DNA of 64,000 nucleotides from Legionella lansingensis (GCF_900187355.1 NZ_LT906451.1:992501-1056500), one strand, 5' to 3'. Positions 36,596 through 45,818 are shown, numbered from the stretch's first letter. Translations and numbers: made by a program. The notes: generated by a model not told the origin, from the letters alone.

Positions 36596-38716
36596 CTAAC
36601 AAGGCACAAGAGCGCCATTTACAAAACATTGATTGCCACCATTGTCATTCAAAGTTCCTCCATTTGCCGTTGGCGTTGCAACTGCCGTACCAGAGGGGTT
36701 AAGTGAAATAGTAGTATTTTGGTAATTCACTGTTGATGCAGGATCACTATTAACTATACCAAAAAGACTTCCACTATCTGCACTTCCATTAATAGAAGAA
36801 TTAACTATAGAAGTTGTGCCGCTTCCACCATTATTTACTCCTATTACTGTACCTCCTCCATTATTAGAGAGCACAGAAATTGTTGACTGATTAATATTAA
36901 TCGCCCCACTAACTCCAAATAGGTTATTAGCTTGATTTAATGACCCAACCACAAGACCAGCGCCATTACCAGTAGCTGAAATGGTCGATTCAGTGATATT
37001 AATAATGCCTAGACCAAGACCTAAGGATGCATTATTTAATATAGCTGCTGATAGATTTCCATTGTTAAGATTAGAAGTAATTAAAGAGCTTGCTATGTTT
37101 ATTGTCCCTTGCTCATTATTCACTACCCCTATCACAATGTTCCCGTTATTTGCTGTATCTGAGGCTGACGCTGAGATAGTGGAGTCAATAATATTAAATA
37201 CTCCATTATGCAAATTTCCAGCCCCGATGGCGATGGTTAAAGAAGGCATAACTGGAAGATTCGTAATGCTTGCAATCACAGCAGAATTGTTTAAGTTTAT
37301 TAATGTTGAACTTGTTACAGAGTTTGAAGCAAAGCCAATAACATTACCTGTAGATGATGTAGAACTGATTTCGGTATTGGAAATATTAATTATTCCAGTC
37401 GAAAGAGGGTTGATTAATACACCCACTTGCAAGGGAATAGAATCTAAACCCGTATTTAAAATTCTTATTGTTTGACCATTAACTCTTATATTTTCAATGT
37501 TATTGTTTCCATCAAGCAACAAGGAATCATTAATTAATGGGCGGTCCAAACCATTTGCAGATAAAGCAAAGTTGCTTGTTCTACCAAAAATATTTTGTCC
37601 ATTATAAAAAGTAAAACCCGTGCCCACAGCAGGATTATTATAAGTACCCGAACTCAGATAAAAATTCGCGTTGGGAGATAATGCATTAATCGTATCAATT
37701 TGTGTTTGCGCCAAACCAATACAGGGATGTTCGAAGGTACAGCTTTGGAATCCTTGAGCGACTGATGGGGTTCCATCTGCATTGAAAAACCAAATGTTGT
37801 CTTTTATTAGCACTGTTCGACCGGTATTGATAATTCCTTTTTCGCTTGGAATACCATCACCATTGTTTAGGTTTGCTATATGACGCGGTATTCTATCTAA
37901 CATACGGTCATGAATATCCGGCTCACCAGTCTTATCTAATCCACCAAAAGTAAGGCGTAAGGTCAAAAGAAATGTATTATGATTAATGTTGTCATAACTA
38001 TCGCGTACTTCTACCGAAGCCCATTTAAATTTTAATGGCATCTCAAAACCCGCCTCAACACCATTCACATTAGACGTGTATCTCGGATTGAAATGATAGC
38101 CTCCAGCAAAAACACGTGTTCGCCTCAAATAGGGTGAATTGAAAGTATGCCCTACCTCTAAATCAACGCCAGGCCCAACGTTTTCTATTTAATCAAATAA
38201 AGGCTCATATTGCGCATGCCCGCTAAAAAAGCTCATGTTAGGTTTACCAAGCTGATTAGTAGTGAAAATGCCCATTAAGTCCTTTCTTTTCCCGATTGGA
38301 ACATAACCGTTAAGGTGCCCATCCCATCGGTTACTCATCAATTCAATGCCAGGGTTAAGCACAGTAAAGTAATTAGCATTAGGAGTTTTGTTATAGTCAG
38401 TAAAAAAATAGGCTCCCAGAATGGTGGTATTACGAACAATTTTTCGACCGCCTAAACCGCCACTGACATACCACGCACGGTCATCACCATATTTGCCAGA
38501 GATATCACCATAAAGAATTTGATTTGGGTTACCAGATAGTGGAATCATCGCATCACCTTCACCAAAGGTGTTATTTCCTGTAGAACCCCAAATATTTAGC
38601 CGAGGAGGTAATGGCAATATACTAATAGGATTATCTGCTACCGCAGAAGCTGAGGTAGAAAATAGTAAGAGTACTAACCAGCTAAGTTTTTTTTTACTCT
38701 GCATTTGACATGCCAT
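36596..38716 (-). pseudogene. Inverse autotransporter (intimin-like barrel) interrupted by one in-frame stop
   Basis: One continuous frame of 707 codons is split by a single TAA (38189-38191), giving visible parts of 175 and 510 codons. The N-part has a signal peptide (LVLLLFSTSASA). It then enters an outer-membrane barrel resembling the intimin/invasin type: GKYGDDRAWYVSGGLGGRK before the stop, VGPGVDLEVGHTF after it. The barrel ends at LTLRLTFGG. The passenger (about residues 300-690) consists of beta-solenoid-like repeats rich in Asn/Ile/Ser/Thr (INISNTEISS, IINITESTISATG). Without the stop it would be a surface protein. The stop may be a real mutation, a phase-switch or a sequencing error. 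Confidence 0.7.
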
Positions 38717-38830
38717 TTCCTTGTAAAATTAGATAAAAATCATTTTTCCTAATTTAATTAGTAGATGCTAACACTACCGTTACAAACTTGTAAATCATTA
38801 GTATTTACTCTGTTAAAGGAAGCAACCCGT

Positions 38831-39163
38831 TCAAGCACAAAGCCTTGTGCTATTTAACAATAGCTGTTGTTCACTCTCTTGTTCAATAAGAGCCTGTTGA
38901 TGCCATAAGCGTTCTAGTTCACGTCTTGCACCTTGAATTTTCTCTCGGATCTTGGCTATCTCCTCTTCGCTTGAGTGCTGATAGATACTTTGGGTCAGAT
39001 CATTGATTAAGGCACTTTTTTCAAGCATTTGAGCTTCTAATTGGATTGGTCGCTCGTCTTTTTGTTCTTCCCTAATGTCGTAAACAGGATTGATTTCATT
39101 CTCTTTTTGTCTTTGCCATTGTTGTTCACGCAATTCTTGTTGGTCCTTAAAGTCCTCTCCCAA
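38831..39163 (-). pseudogene. Coiled-coil protein, probably 5'-truncated
   Basis: A 110-codon frame whose only early start is a TTG at 39163 without a ribosome site; a stop lies just upstream. The first internal Met is at codon 46. The sequence is almost entirely charged heptad-like helix (LEAQMLEKSALINDLTQS, EEEIAKIREKIQGARRELE). This looks like the tail of a longer coiled-coil protein that lost its front end. Unknown function. Confidence 0.45.
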
Positions 39164-39202
39164 TAGAAGTGTTTATAAAATCCCTTATGGGTTCGCCAAA
39201 GA

Positions 39203-39298
39203 TTATACCGAATCATCTTGGAGAGAATGTTGTTTCATAGCAGCAAAAAAGAACAATAGTAAAATGGCTATGGCTAATTTGTTTATTAACAATGACAT
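39203..39298 (-). CDS. Tiny hydrophobic peptide, 31 residues, doubtful
   Basis: ATG 39298 to TAA 39203 encodes MSLLINKLAIAILLLFF followed by a polar tail. It is either a small membrane peptide or the broken signal-anchor end of the neighbouring remnant at 38831-39163. There is no clear ribosome site. Confidence 0.25.
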   Translation of the reverse strand: MSLLINKLAIAILLLFFFAAMKQHSLQDDSV

Positions 39299-39337
39299 CA
39301 ACAAATTTCGCTGAACTCTTGATGAAAGAGTACAAGT

Positions 39338-39703
39338 CTAGATAATTACCCTTAAATACCCGCCCACAGGAATGATGGTGGTTTCAAGACACAATTGTAG
39401 CGGATAAGCTGGTTTGTCTTTGCCAAAGAAAGCCTCAAGTGCTGCCATGACTTTTTCACCCATCAATTTTTGATCCTCAGGAGAACGTGGCCTAGTCTGA
39501 ATCAATCTAGCATGAATGAAAGATCCTGACTCACTTGTTCCTGCTCCAACGCGAAAATCATCTAGCAGATGAATACGCGTTTTTATATCTGCCAAAAATG
39601 CACTGGGGACAGAGGCAATTGCGTCATGTATACCGTGCAGTAGTTTTTGCAAATCTTTTCCAGCCGTTAGAGGACGAGGTATTTCAAGAATTACGTGTGG
39701 CAT
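39338..39703 (-). CDS. 5-carboxymethyl-2-hydroxymuconate isomerase-like protein
   Basis: 121-residue tautomerase-superfamily protein of the CHMI type. It starts MPHVILEI, so the essential N-terminal Pro is exposed after Met removal. It continues with the family-like DLQKLLHGIHDAIAS, TRIHLLDDFRVG, SFIHARL and ALEAFFGKDKPAYPLQLCLE. Known members isomerise a homoprotocatechuate ring-cleavage product. No other aromatic-catabolism genes are here, so the substrate is open. GGAG precedes the ATG by 7 nt. A deacetylase remnant ends 11 bp upstream on the same strand, suggesting a former operon. Confidence 0.8.
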   Translation of the reverse strand: MPHVILEIPRPLTAGKDLQKLLHGIHDAIASVPSAFLADIKTRIHLLDDFRVGAGTSESGSFIHARLIQTRPRSPEDQKLMGEKVMAALEAFFGKDKPAYPLQLCLETTIIPVGGYLRVII

Positions 39704-39714
39704 TCTATTGCTCC

Positions 39715-39924
39715 TTAAGATAAATGATTGTTAAGAGCCCATTGTGCAATCTCATCTTTACGGGCAAACCACCCTCCAGGGTGCTTTCTAGCATATTCCA
39801 AAAATTTATCAAGAGCGGCAACGACTGCTGGTGCACCACTGATACGATCATAAGTGCTAATTGACATTTGGCGTCTGCGGGATTCACCTTCCTGATAAAG
39901 CTGGATAATGCGATTAACAAGCAA
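39715..39924 (-). pseudogene. C-terminal remnant of a PuuE-like polysaccharide deacetylase
   Basis: 69 codons without a proper start (TTG at 39924). The sequence matches the tail of the PuuE/allantoinase-type deacetylases: SRRRQMSISTYDRISGAP, then ALDKFLEYARKHPGGWFARK and DEIAQWAL. A complete protein would be about 300 residues, so roughly three quarters is missing. A TAG lies five codons upstream of the TTG. The deletion joint is probably between 39925 and 40020. Confidence 0.65.
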
Positions 39925-40022
39925 TTTCCTTGCCAGCTAGTTTAAACAGCTCTTGATGTTTTATTATTTGTCTATTTACACTAAAATAAGGCATAATTGG
40001 CAAAAAAATAAGGACAATCCCT

Positions 40023-40343
40023 GTGGCTTACATTAAACGCGATAGTAAGGGCAAAATTTGTGCACTTTACGAAACAGGTGGGGCAGGCATGGAAGAAATT
40101 GATATGCAGCACCCTGAGGTTATTGAATTTCTCGCTCGTTGTGATAGCGAGGAGCAATTGAAGTTACTACGCTCAGATCTGCAGTTGATTCGGGTATTAG
40201 AAGATCTCATTGAGTTGTTGATAAGTAAGAATTTAATTACAATCACAGATTTTCCACAACCCGTGATAGATAAATTATTATCTCGTCAGAGTATTCGTAA
40301 ACGTTTATCTGGTGCGATAGGTATGGAGTTTGATAATGAGTAG
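40023..40343 (+). CDS. Conserved hypothetical protein, 106 residues
   Basis: Function not known. It starts with GTG at 40023 (MAYIKRDSKGKICALYE), with AAGGA about 9 nt upstream. The protein is small, acidic and helical. The C-terminal DFPQPVIDKLLSRQSIRKRL resembles a short family found in other proteobacteria. The next gene, a DegP-like protease, starts inside its last codons (8-bp overlap), so the two are translationally coupled. This may point to a role around the protease or simply to shared expression. Confidence 0.75.
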   Translation: MAYIKRDSKGKICALYETGGAGMEEIDMQHPEVIEFLARCDSEEQLKLLRSDLQLIRVLEDLIELLISKNLITITDFPQPVIDKLLSRQSIRKRLSGAIGMEFDNE

Positions 40344-41403
40344 ATGGTTTGTTTTGTTGTTACTGTGCATTGCTAATTTATTGGCATTGCCTTCTTATGC
40401 GACTAGTTTAGATGAGCTATTACCAAATGAAAGAAACACCGTTGAAATTTTTCAGAAATTCTCACCAAAAGTTGTTTATGTTCATCGCTTGGCCACCGTG
40501 TTGAACCATTCTTATGAGCGTATGCAAGTTCCTGCAGGTGCTGGTTCAGGTATTATTTGGGATGCTCAAGGGCATATTGTGACCAATTTCCATGTCATTA
40601 ATGGCGCTGATCACTTGAGTGTAACTATTGGTAAATTAACGGTTCCTGCGAAAGTAGTAGGCGCTGAGCCGCGAAAGGATATTGCTGTTCTTGCAATTAC
40701 TGCTCCCAAGGCATTGGAATTACTAAAATCCTATACTCCTTTTGAACTTGCCCATACGAATGAGCTCTTAGTAGGACAAAAAACGATTGCCATTGGTAAT
40801 CCTTTTGGATTAGATCATAGCTTAACCGTGGGAGTAATCTCCGCGTTGGGACGTCAAGTACCCGGAGCAGGTGGCGTGACTATCCGTGATATGATCCAGA
40901 CCGATACCTCAATCAACCCAGGTAACTCTGGAGGTCCTTTGCTTGATAGTAAAGGACGACTGATTGGGCTTAACACGGCGATCTATTCAAACTCAGGTTC
41001 TTCTGCAGGTGTTGGTTTTGCAGTGCCTGCCGATGATATAGCACGCATTGTTCCGCAATTGATTAAAAATGGTAGAGTTGTTTTATCCGGTATCGGTATT
41101 CAAGTGGTAGAGCCTCACATTGCTAAACGGCTTGGGGTTACTAAAGGATTATTGGTTGCTGATGTTCTACCTCACACGCCCGCAGCACAAGTCAAACTGC
41201 GAGGAACCACGCGGGATAGTTGGGGACATATTCATCTGGGTGATGTTATCGTTGCTATTAATGGCCATCCTGTAAAGAATTATGATGCCTTCTACAATAT
41301 TCTAGTTGATATTAAGGTTGGCGAGACAATCAACTTGGCCGTTCTAAGGCATGGTAAGATGCTAAACTACAAGATGAAAACGATAGATATCGCAGCGTAT
41401 TAA
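40336..41403 (+). CDS. Periplasmic trypsin-like serine protease with one PDZ domain (DegP/DegS family)
   Basis: 355 residues with a signal peptide (FVLLLLCIANLLALPSYA). The catalytic triad is visible as H86 in TNFHVING, D115 in RKDIAVL and S198 in NPGNSGGP. A single PDZ domain follows (about 250-345). HtrA proteases cleave misfolded envelope proteins or trigger stress signalling. With one PDZ it resembles DegS in layout but has a cleavable-looking signal. The ATG at 40336 overlaps the upstream gene by 8 bp; an earlier TTG is less likely. It is convergent with pyrE. Confidence 0.88.
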   Translation: MSRWFVLLLLCIANLLALPSYATSLDELLPNERNTVEIFQKFSPKVVYVHRLATVLNHSYERMQVPAGAGSGIIWDAQGHIVTNFHVINGADHLSVTIGKLTVPAKVVGAEPRKDIAVLAITAPKALELLKSYTPFELAHTNELLVGQKTIAIGNPFGLDHSLTVGVISALGRQVPGAGGVTIRDMIQTDTSINPGNSGGPLLDSKGRLIGLNTAIYSNSGSSAGVGFAVPADDIARIVPQLIKNGRVVLSGIGIQVVEPHIAKRLGVTKGLLVADVLPHTPAAQVKLRGTTRDSWGHIHLGDVIVAINGHPVKNYDAFYNILVDIKVGETINLAVLRHGKMLNYKMKTIDIAAY

Positions 41404-41458
41404 GCCAGCTTGATTAGTGTCATCCTCCTGGTTTGTGACCGGTGCATAGACCCGATTT

Positions 41459-41555
41459 CCCCTCACCCGTCGCGCTAACGCGCGTCGACCTCTCCCACAA
41501 AGGGGAGAGGTGCACATTATTCCCTCTCCCATTGTGGGAGAGGGTAGGGTGAGGA
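41459..41555. repeat. Dispersed intergenic repeat (CTCTCCC...GGGAGAG type), copy 2
   Basis: Carries the CGCGCTAACGCGCG segment, two CTCTCCC/GGGAGAGG palindromes and the GTAGGGTGAGG tail between the convergent protease and pyrE genes. It is longer than the copy at 3340 because the palindrome is doubled. Confidence 0.75.
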
Positions 41556-41586
41556 GGAAAGTGAGTCGGATGAAGCATCTATTATT

Positions 41587-42219
41587 TCAACTCCCATACT
41601 CACGATGGTAAGCTAAAAGACGGTCAACTTCATTAAGTTGGCCGTCTTTTTTAAGATAGTCAATTAAATCAAATAAGGTGATGATAGAGTATACGCGAAT
41701 CCCTTGAGCTTCGATTTCTGCAAGTGTGGATTGATTACCTATACCTCTTTCGCAGCGATCCAGGGCGATGATGACTCCAGTAAGGTTACCCCCATGAGCC
41801 CGAATTAATGATTGAGACTCCCGAAAGGCTGTGCCAGCAGTTATAACATCGTCAATGATGACCGTTTTGCCAGATAAGGGAGCTCCAATAAGTTGTCCCC
41901 CTTCACCATGATCTTTAATTTCTTTGCGATTGAATGTCACCGTAACGTTCACGCCCAGTTCGGCTAAGGCAATTGCCGTGGCTGTGGCCAGGGGAAGGCC
42001 TTTGTAAGCTGGTCCAAAGAGATGTTGGAAATCTACTTTGTTAGCCAAAAGCGTTTTTGCATAAAATTGTCCCAACTGATGCAAGGCACCACCTTGATAA
42101 AATAATCCTGCATTAAAAAAATAGGGACTTTGTCGTCCGGACTTTAAGGTAAACTCACCAAATTTCAATACCTGACAATCCAGTGCTAAACGAATAAATG
42201 ACTCTTTAAATTGGTGCAT
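41587..42219 (-). CDS. pyrE: Orotate phosphoribosyltransferase PyrE
   Basis: Joins orotate to PRPP to give OMP, the fifth step of UMP synthesis, in the cytoplasm. The 210 residues match the usual length. The PRPP-binding loop is [12 protein letters not shown], the N-terminal [18 protein letters not shown] is the orotate site, and [13 protein letters not shown] is the flexible catalytic loop. It stands alone, divergent from the cold-shock gene across 305 bp. No attenuator-like hairpin was identified. Confidence 0.96.
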   Translation of the reverse strand: MHQFKESFIRLALDCQVLKFGEFTLKSGRQSPYFFNAGLFYQGGALHQLGQFYAKTLLANKVDFQHLFGPAYKGLPLATATAIALAELGVNVTVTFNRKEIKDHGEGGQLIGAPLSGKTVIIDDVITAGTAFRESQSLIRAHGGNLTGVIIALDRCERGIGNQSTLAEIEAQGIRVYSIITLFDLIDYLKKDGQLNEVDRLLAYHREYGS

Positions 42220-42524
42220 AAAAGTTACCTACGTCTGTGATTATAAAAAAAGGCTTCAGTAAACGAGCATTCTACATAAATTTTTTCCAAGAGTGGACCC
42301 AAAGAGGCGATAAGATGCAATGTTTTTAAAAAAACCATTAACAATCAACAAAAAACTGTTATTCTAATTGTGCGTTTACTGAAGATAATCTAAAAAGTAT
42401 CCATCAAAATTTAAAATGTGCTTTTTGATTATCATTGGTGTTACGATTGCCATTGAGCGAGGAGCGTTTACAAAGCTTTACTCTACTTATGAAAAGTAGA
42501 GGTTTTAGACTAAGGGGATAGTGA
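42220..42524. other. 305-bp divergent region between pyrE and the cold-shock gene
   Basis: No open frame of interest. It should hold both promoters and the leader of the cold-shock mRNA, including the hairpin at 42481-42501. No riboswitch structure was recognised. Confidence 0.5.
42481..42501 (+). promoter_or_regulatory. Hairpin in the cold-shock gene leader
   Basis: CTCTACTT-ATGAA-AAGTAGAG is an 8-bp perfect stem with a 5-nt loop followed by GTTTT, ending 23 nt before the ATG and just ahead of AAGGGG. It could be a weak terminator or a structure that changes with temperature; long structured leaders are common for cold-shock mRNAs. Confidence 0.45.
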
Positions 42525-42749
42525 ATGTCGCAAAGAGAAACTGGCCATGTTAAGTGGTTCAATGAAAAAAAAGGATTTGGATTTATCGTTAATGAACAAG
42601 GGGACGATATATTTGTTCATTATAAAGATATTCAGGGCGTTGGTTTCAAAACCTTACATGAAAACGATCCGGTAACTTTTGTACTTGATAAAGGACCCAA
42701 GGGTTATAAAGCTCAGGATGTTATCGTGATTACTGATGAAGCGAAGTAA
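42525..42749 (+). CDS. Cold-shock domain protein (CspA family)
   Basis: 74-residue OB-fold RNA/DNA-binding protein. The RNP1 motif is KGFGFI and the RNP2 motif is DIFVHY, with the usual N-terminal GHVKWFNEKKG. It should melt secondary structure in mRNA or act as an antiterminator. AAGGGGATAGTG precedes the ATG. A hairpin lies upstream and a strong terminator downstream, so it is a single-gene transcript. Which paralogue it corresponds to cannot be told. Confidence 0.95.
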   Translation: MSQRETGHVKWFNEKKGFGFIVNEQGDDIFVHYKDIQGVGFKTLHENDPVTFVLDKGPKGYKAQDVIVITDEAK

Positions 42750-42780
42750 TTTATAATCGAATAACTTAAATATCTCTATG

Positions 42781-42820
42781 AGACAAGAGTCAGGTAGACT
42801 TACCTGACTCTTGTCTTTTA
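42781..42820 (+). terminator. Rho-independent terminator after the cold-shock gene
   Basis: A 16-bp perfect stem (42781-42796 / 42801-42816) with loop GACT is followed by TTTTA. Its position 31 bp after the stop codon fits an intrinsic terminator. Confidence 0.92.
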
Positions 42821-42981
42821 TGTTTCAGTAAAATTCCAACCGATACTTGTCTTGACCAAGGACTATGGGAATCGCTATTATCCACCTTAACTTTTTCCTT
42901 TGTTTAAAATTAAAGCAGAAAGAATCAGCTGCTTAGAAGCAATAGGGGAGCAACATTATTATCACTTCAGAGGAGATTGGA

Positions 42982-43836
42982 ATGGAGTCTGATCAAAAAG
43001 TTGCAGTAATCACCGGCGCTGCAAGCGGTATAGGGCTTGCTCTTGCTCACATGTGTTTACAGCGCGGAATGCATGTGGTTATGGCGGATAATGCTGTGAC
43101 AATCCTTTGCGATAAGGTTGAGCAGTTAAGCAATCAATCGCAAGCTGAAGTGTTGGGTGTCGTATGTGACGTCACTAAGGCTGAAAGTCTGCGGCATTTA
43201 GCAAAACAAACGTATGAGCATTTTAATCGCGTAGATTGGCTGTTTAATAATGCAGGAATTAGTGGGCATTTAGCACCTATATGGGAATTGACAAATGAGC
43301 ATATCCGCCGTGTTCTGGATGTCAACTTGCATGGCGTTATTCATGGAATACAGGCATTTTTGCCTTTTATGTTTAAGCAACCTCATCGTTCTCATATCAT
43401 AAATATGGCTAGTCTATATGGATTATGCAGTGGTTCGCAGATGTCTGCCTATGCGATGTCAAAACATGCTATTGTGGCACTCTCTGAATCGTTATATTTT
43501 GATCTGAAGCGTTTAGAGAAACCGGTTGATGTGTCTGTGGTTTGTCCTTCCTTTGCCAATACCCAGTTACTTAAAAACTCAACACCTTTGCATACAGATA
43601 GACTTCATTATATGGTCGCTGATTTGGTTGCTCGTAGCCGACCTGCAGAGGATGTGGCCCAACATATTATTAAAGAGGTTGAAAGCAAAACCTTTTATAT
43701 TCTACCGGATAGGGAAGTAAAGGATTATTGTGAGCAACGAATGCAAGCAATTATTGAGCAACAGGACCCGCACCATCATAGTCTGGAAAAAATTATTGCC
43801 TCCTTAAGCAAGCGTGCCATGACAAGCGAGAGTTAG
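42982..43836 (+). CDS. Short-chain dehydrogenase/reductase
   Basis: Classical SDR of 284 residues. The cofactor loop is TGAASGIG, NNAG is present in LFNNAGISG, and the catalytic Ser-Tyr-Lys appears as MASLYG and YAMSKHA. An Asp after beta-2 (MADNAV) favours NAD(H). The C-terminal extension (about 225-284) is charged. The substrate cannot be deduced. GAGGAGATT lies 4-8 nt before the ATG. It stands alone upstream of the IS element. Confidence 0.88.
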   Translation: MESDQKVAVITGAASGIGLALAHMCLQRGMHVVMADNAVTILCDKVEQLSNQSQAEVLGVVCDVTKAESLRHLAKQTYEHFNRVDWLFNNAGISGHLAPIWELTNEHIRRVLDVNLHGVIHGIQAFLPFMFKQPHRSHIINMASLYGLCSGSQMSAYAMSKHAIVALSESLYFDLKRLEKPVDVSVVCPSFANTQLLKNSTPLHTDRLHYMVADLVARSRPAEDVAQHIIKEVESKTFYILPDREVKDYCEQRMQAIIEQQDPHHHSLEKIIASLSKRAMTSES

Positions 43837-43901
43837 GACGATTTTATTGAAGTTTAATTTTAAATAAATAGGATAAAATAATGTAGGTTGGGCCAAGGCC
43901 C

Positions 43902-45344
43902 ATAGCCGTCAGGCTAAGAGTTTAAAAGCACTCTCCTTCGCAGAAGTCAAAGGTCAAAAGAGGTTTCTTTTTTGAATCTTTGATAGCAAAGAGGGAGAGA
44001 TTTTCATAGAAATCATTCAAGAAATGCTTTAATCGATAAGGAGACATGAGGGCGATAATCAATCCAGTAGCCTTGGAACTTAGTTGGTGACAGGCTTTAT
44101 AAAAAGAGAGTTGTTTGCCTTCTATGTTGCGCATGGGATTGCATAGCAAAAACAAAAGCATCATTGCAATAAACTTACCATAGGTTTCAATAATCACTCG
44201 AGCAAACTTTTTAGTTTTGATAGAGTCAATATGCATTAAGGATTTACTTAATTTAAAGAGGAGTTCTACCTGCCATCGTAAAGCATACGTTTGATGAATT
44301 GCTTTATTATTGATTTGAGTTTCAGAGGTATTGGTAATATAAATAGACCAACTTTGTAAAGCCAACGATTCCTGGTTTGGTGTGGAACCACGGCGACGAT
44401 GATCTTTTATAAGTCTTCTCCGCCTTTGCTCGGCAATGACTGGTGGTAATCGTTGAGCGACCAAGCGGACAGGAATTTTATGCGTTGCTCCCATAAGGAC
44501 CTGCTGAGAAAAGAATGGTGCAGCATTCTCCAAGGTAACGAGTAAATCAAAAGGTTTCTTATCTTGTGTTAGAAGTTTAGTTCCGGTGAGCAAGCGGCTT
44601 ATGAAGAAAGCGTTTTCTTCCATAATTTTCTTAAACGTGTTCAGTTTAAAATAACCTAAATCCATTAAATAAAGAGCTCCTTTTTCAATAGTATTAAAAT
44701 AATTATCAAAGCCCTGATCGTTATCACAGCCCGAAGTTAGAGTAAGCTCTTTTATTTGTCCACCAAGATAATCAAACATCATTTGGATTTTCATAGCGGA
44801 ACTGGATGCGGCTCCGCCACTGCCTTTAAAAAGCTCATTCAGCGCCTGATGTAAGGATATAGTACTGCTATCAATGATGTTAAGGCTACTAAATTGCTCC
44901 AATCCTTGGAGTTGAGGTAACTTTTTCATTTGAAAGTGCTTTAAACAGAATAATGAAAAGGCTTTAAGAAATCCGGCTGTTCGTTCGTTAAATCGCTCAT
45001 GTAATGATTGTTTTTTGATATAAACTTTTTGCGTTTTTACCAATCCACAGAAAAGTTCCAAATTAAAATGTTCTGAAAAACAGAGCGTTATCAATGATTT
45101 TATAAAAACACTAGGTGTCAATTTTGAACGGCGTTTCTGAAAACCTGTTTCCTTTCCTATCCGATCCGCTTCATAAGTAAAAAATTTAAAGATTTCTTGA
45201 GGAATATTTGATAGGGTATCCAGCAGCATAGAGTCCCTTTTGGTTGTTTTCCTGGCGGGAAAAAATTTAAAAGGGTACTCTAGCTTTTTTTATTATTATT
45301 TCAATAAGTTAAACAAACAATTTCTTTCTTAGCCTGACGGCTAT
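43902..45344 (-). mobile_element. IS4-family insertion sequence in a REP palindrome
   Basis: Inverted repeats flank one transposase gene: 31 bp, perfect, 43888-43918 against 45328-45358. The inner part, ATAGCCGTCAGGCTAAG, resembles IS4 ends. The outer 12 bp on each side are GGGCCAAGGCCC (43890-43901) and GGGCCTTGGCCC (45345-45356), fitting the 10-13-bp target duplications and the GGG(N)5-6CCC targets reported for IS231-type members. Joining the flanks restores GTAG + GTTGGGCC-NN-GGCCCAAC, a REP. I take 43902-45344 (1,443 bp) as the element itself. Confidence 0.85.
43922..45229 (-). CDS. IS4-family DDE transposase
   Basis: 435-residue transposase that should cut and join the ends of the surrounding element. 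The DDE triad is visible as Asp in IIDSSTISL, Asp in LMDLGYF, and Glu in the IS4 signature Y-x2-R-x3-E-x6-K (YALRWQVELLFKLSK). The frame is complete, with AGGGA ahead of the ATG at 45229 and the stop 3 bp inside the left inverted repeat, so the element may still be active. Both ends of the element lie outside the gene. Confidence 0.93.
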   Translation of the reverse strand: MLLDTLSNIPQEIFKFFTYEADRIGKETGFQKRRSKLTPSVFIKSLITLCFSEHFNLELFCGLVKTQKVYIKKQSLHERFNERTAGFLKAFSLFCLKHFQMKKLPQLQGLEQFSSLNIIDSSTISLHQALNELFKGSGGAASSSAMKIQMMFDYLGGQIKELTLTSGCDNDQGFDNYFNTIEKGALYLMDLGYFKLNTFKKIMEENAFFISRLLTGTKLLTQDKKPFDLLVTLENAAPFFSQQVLMGATHKIPVRLVAQRLPPVIAEQRRRRLIKDHRRRGSTPNQESLALQSWSIYITNTSETQINNKAIHQTYALRWQVELLFKLSKSLMHIDSIKTKKFARVIIETYGKFIAMMLLFLLCNPMRNIEGKQLSFYKACHQLSSKATGLIIALMSPYRLKHFLNDFYENLSLFAIKDSKKKPLLTFDFCEGECF

Positions 45345-45383
45345 GGGCCTTGGCCCAACATTACGATTTAGCGGGAGAAAGGA

Positions 45384-45770
45384 ATGAATACCTGGATTGC
45401 GGGCCTGATCATGTTATTTTTTTCAGCCTTGAGCTATGGAGCAGACTATAAAGTTTTTTGGCGTTGTCAAGATGACCATTTGGAGGCATTTGATGTTTAT
45501 GAGATGAATGACAAAAAAATTGATTTATTTCTTAATTACGTAGAAGATGGCAAGAAAGAGTTCATCTCATCTCCGATTAATTTAAAGAGTGTAGTAGACT
45601 TACCTACGAGCTTTAACCAGGAAGATTTTCTAATGTTGGGCGATAATAAACGAGTGTTCATGAACTGTGTAGGGCAAGTGGTTTTAAGTCCTCATTATCC
45701 TCAGGCAAAAGTCATCTTTGATGTTCGTCGAAACGCTCATAGTTGTCCTTTTATTCCTAGTGACTGTTAA
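45384..45770 (+). CDS. Small exported protein of unknown function
   Basis: 128 residues with a signal peptide (WIAGLIMLFFSALSYGA) and a mature part containing four Cys (RCQDDH, MNCVGQ, HSCPF and the last residue Cys), probably disulfide-linked in the periplasm. The family is not recognised. GGGAGAAAGG precedes the ATG. It begins 26 bp after the IS right end, so its promoter may have been separated from the gene by the insertion or be supplied by the IS. It runs in the same direction as the LplT-like gene. Confidence 0.75.
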   Translation: MNTWIAGLIMLFFSALSYGADYKVFWRCQDDHLEAFDVYEMNDKKIDLFLNYVEDGKKEFISSPINLKSVVDLPTSFNQEDFLMLGDNKRVFMNCVGQVVLSPHYPQAKVIFDVRRNAHSCPFIPSDC

Positions 45771-45818
45771 GAAAGGGATTCTGCAGTTATGCTATTTCAA
45801 AAAGAAGATGGAGCATAA

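Noticed and set aside
36981-37475. 164-codon plus-strand frame
   Set aside because: It lies antisense to the autotransporter passenger, whose signal peptide, barrel and repeats are convincing; the antisense frame has no ribosome site or domain pattern.
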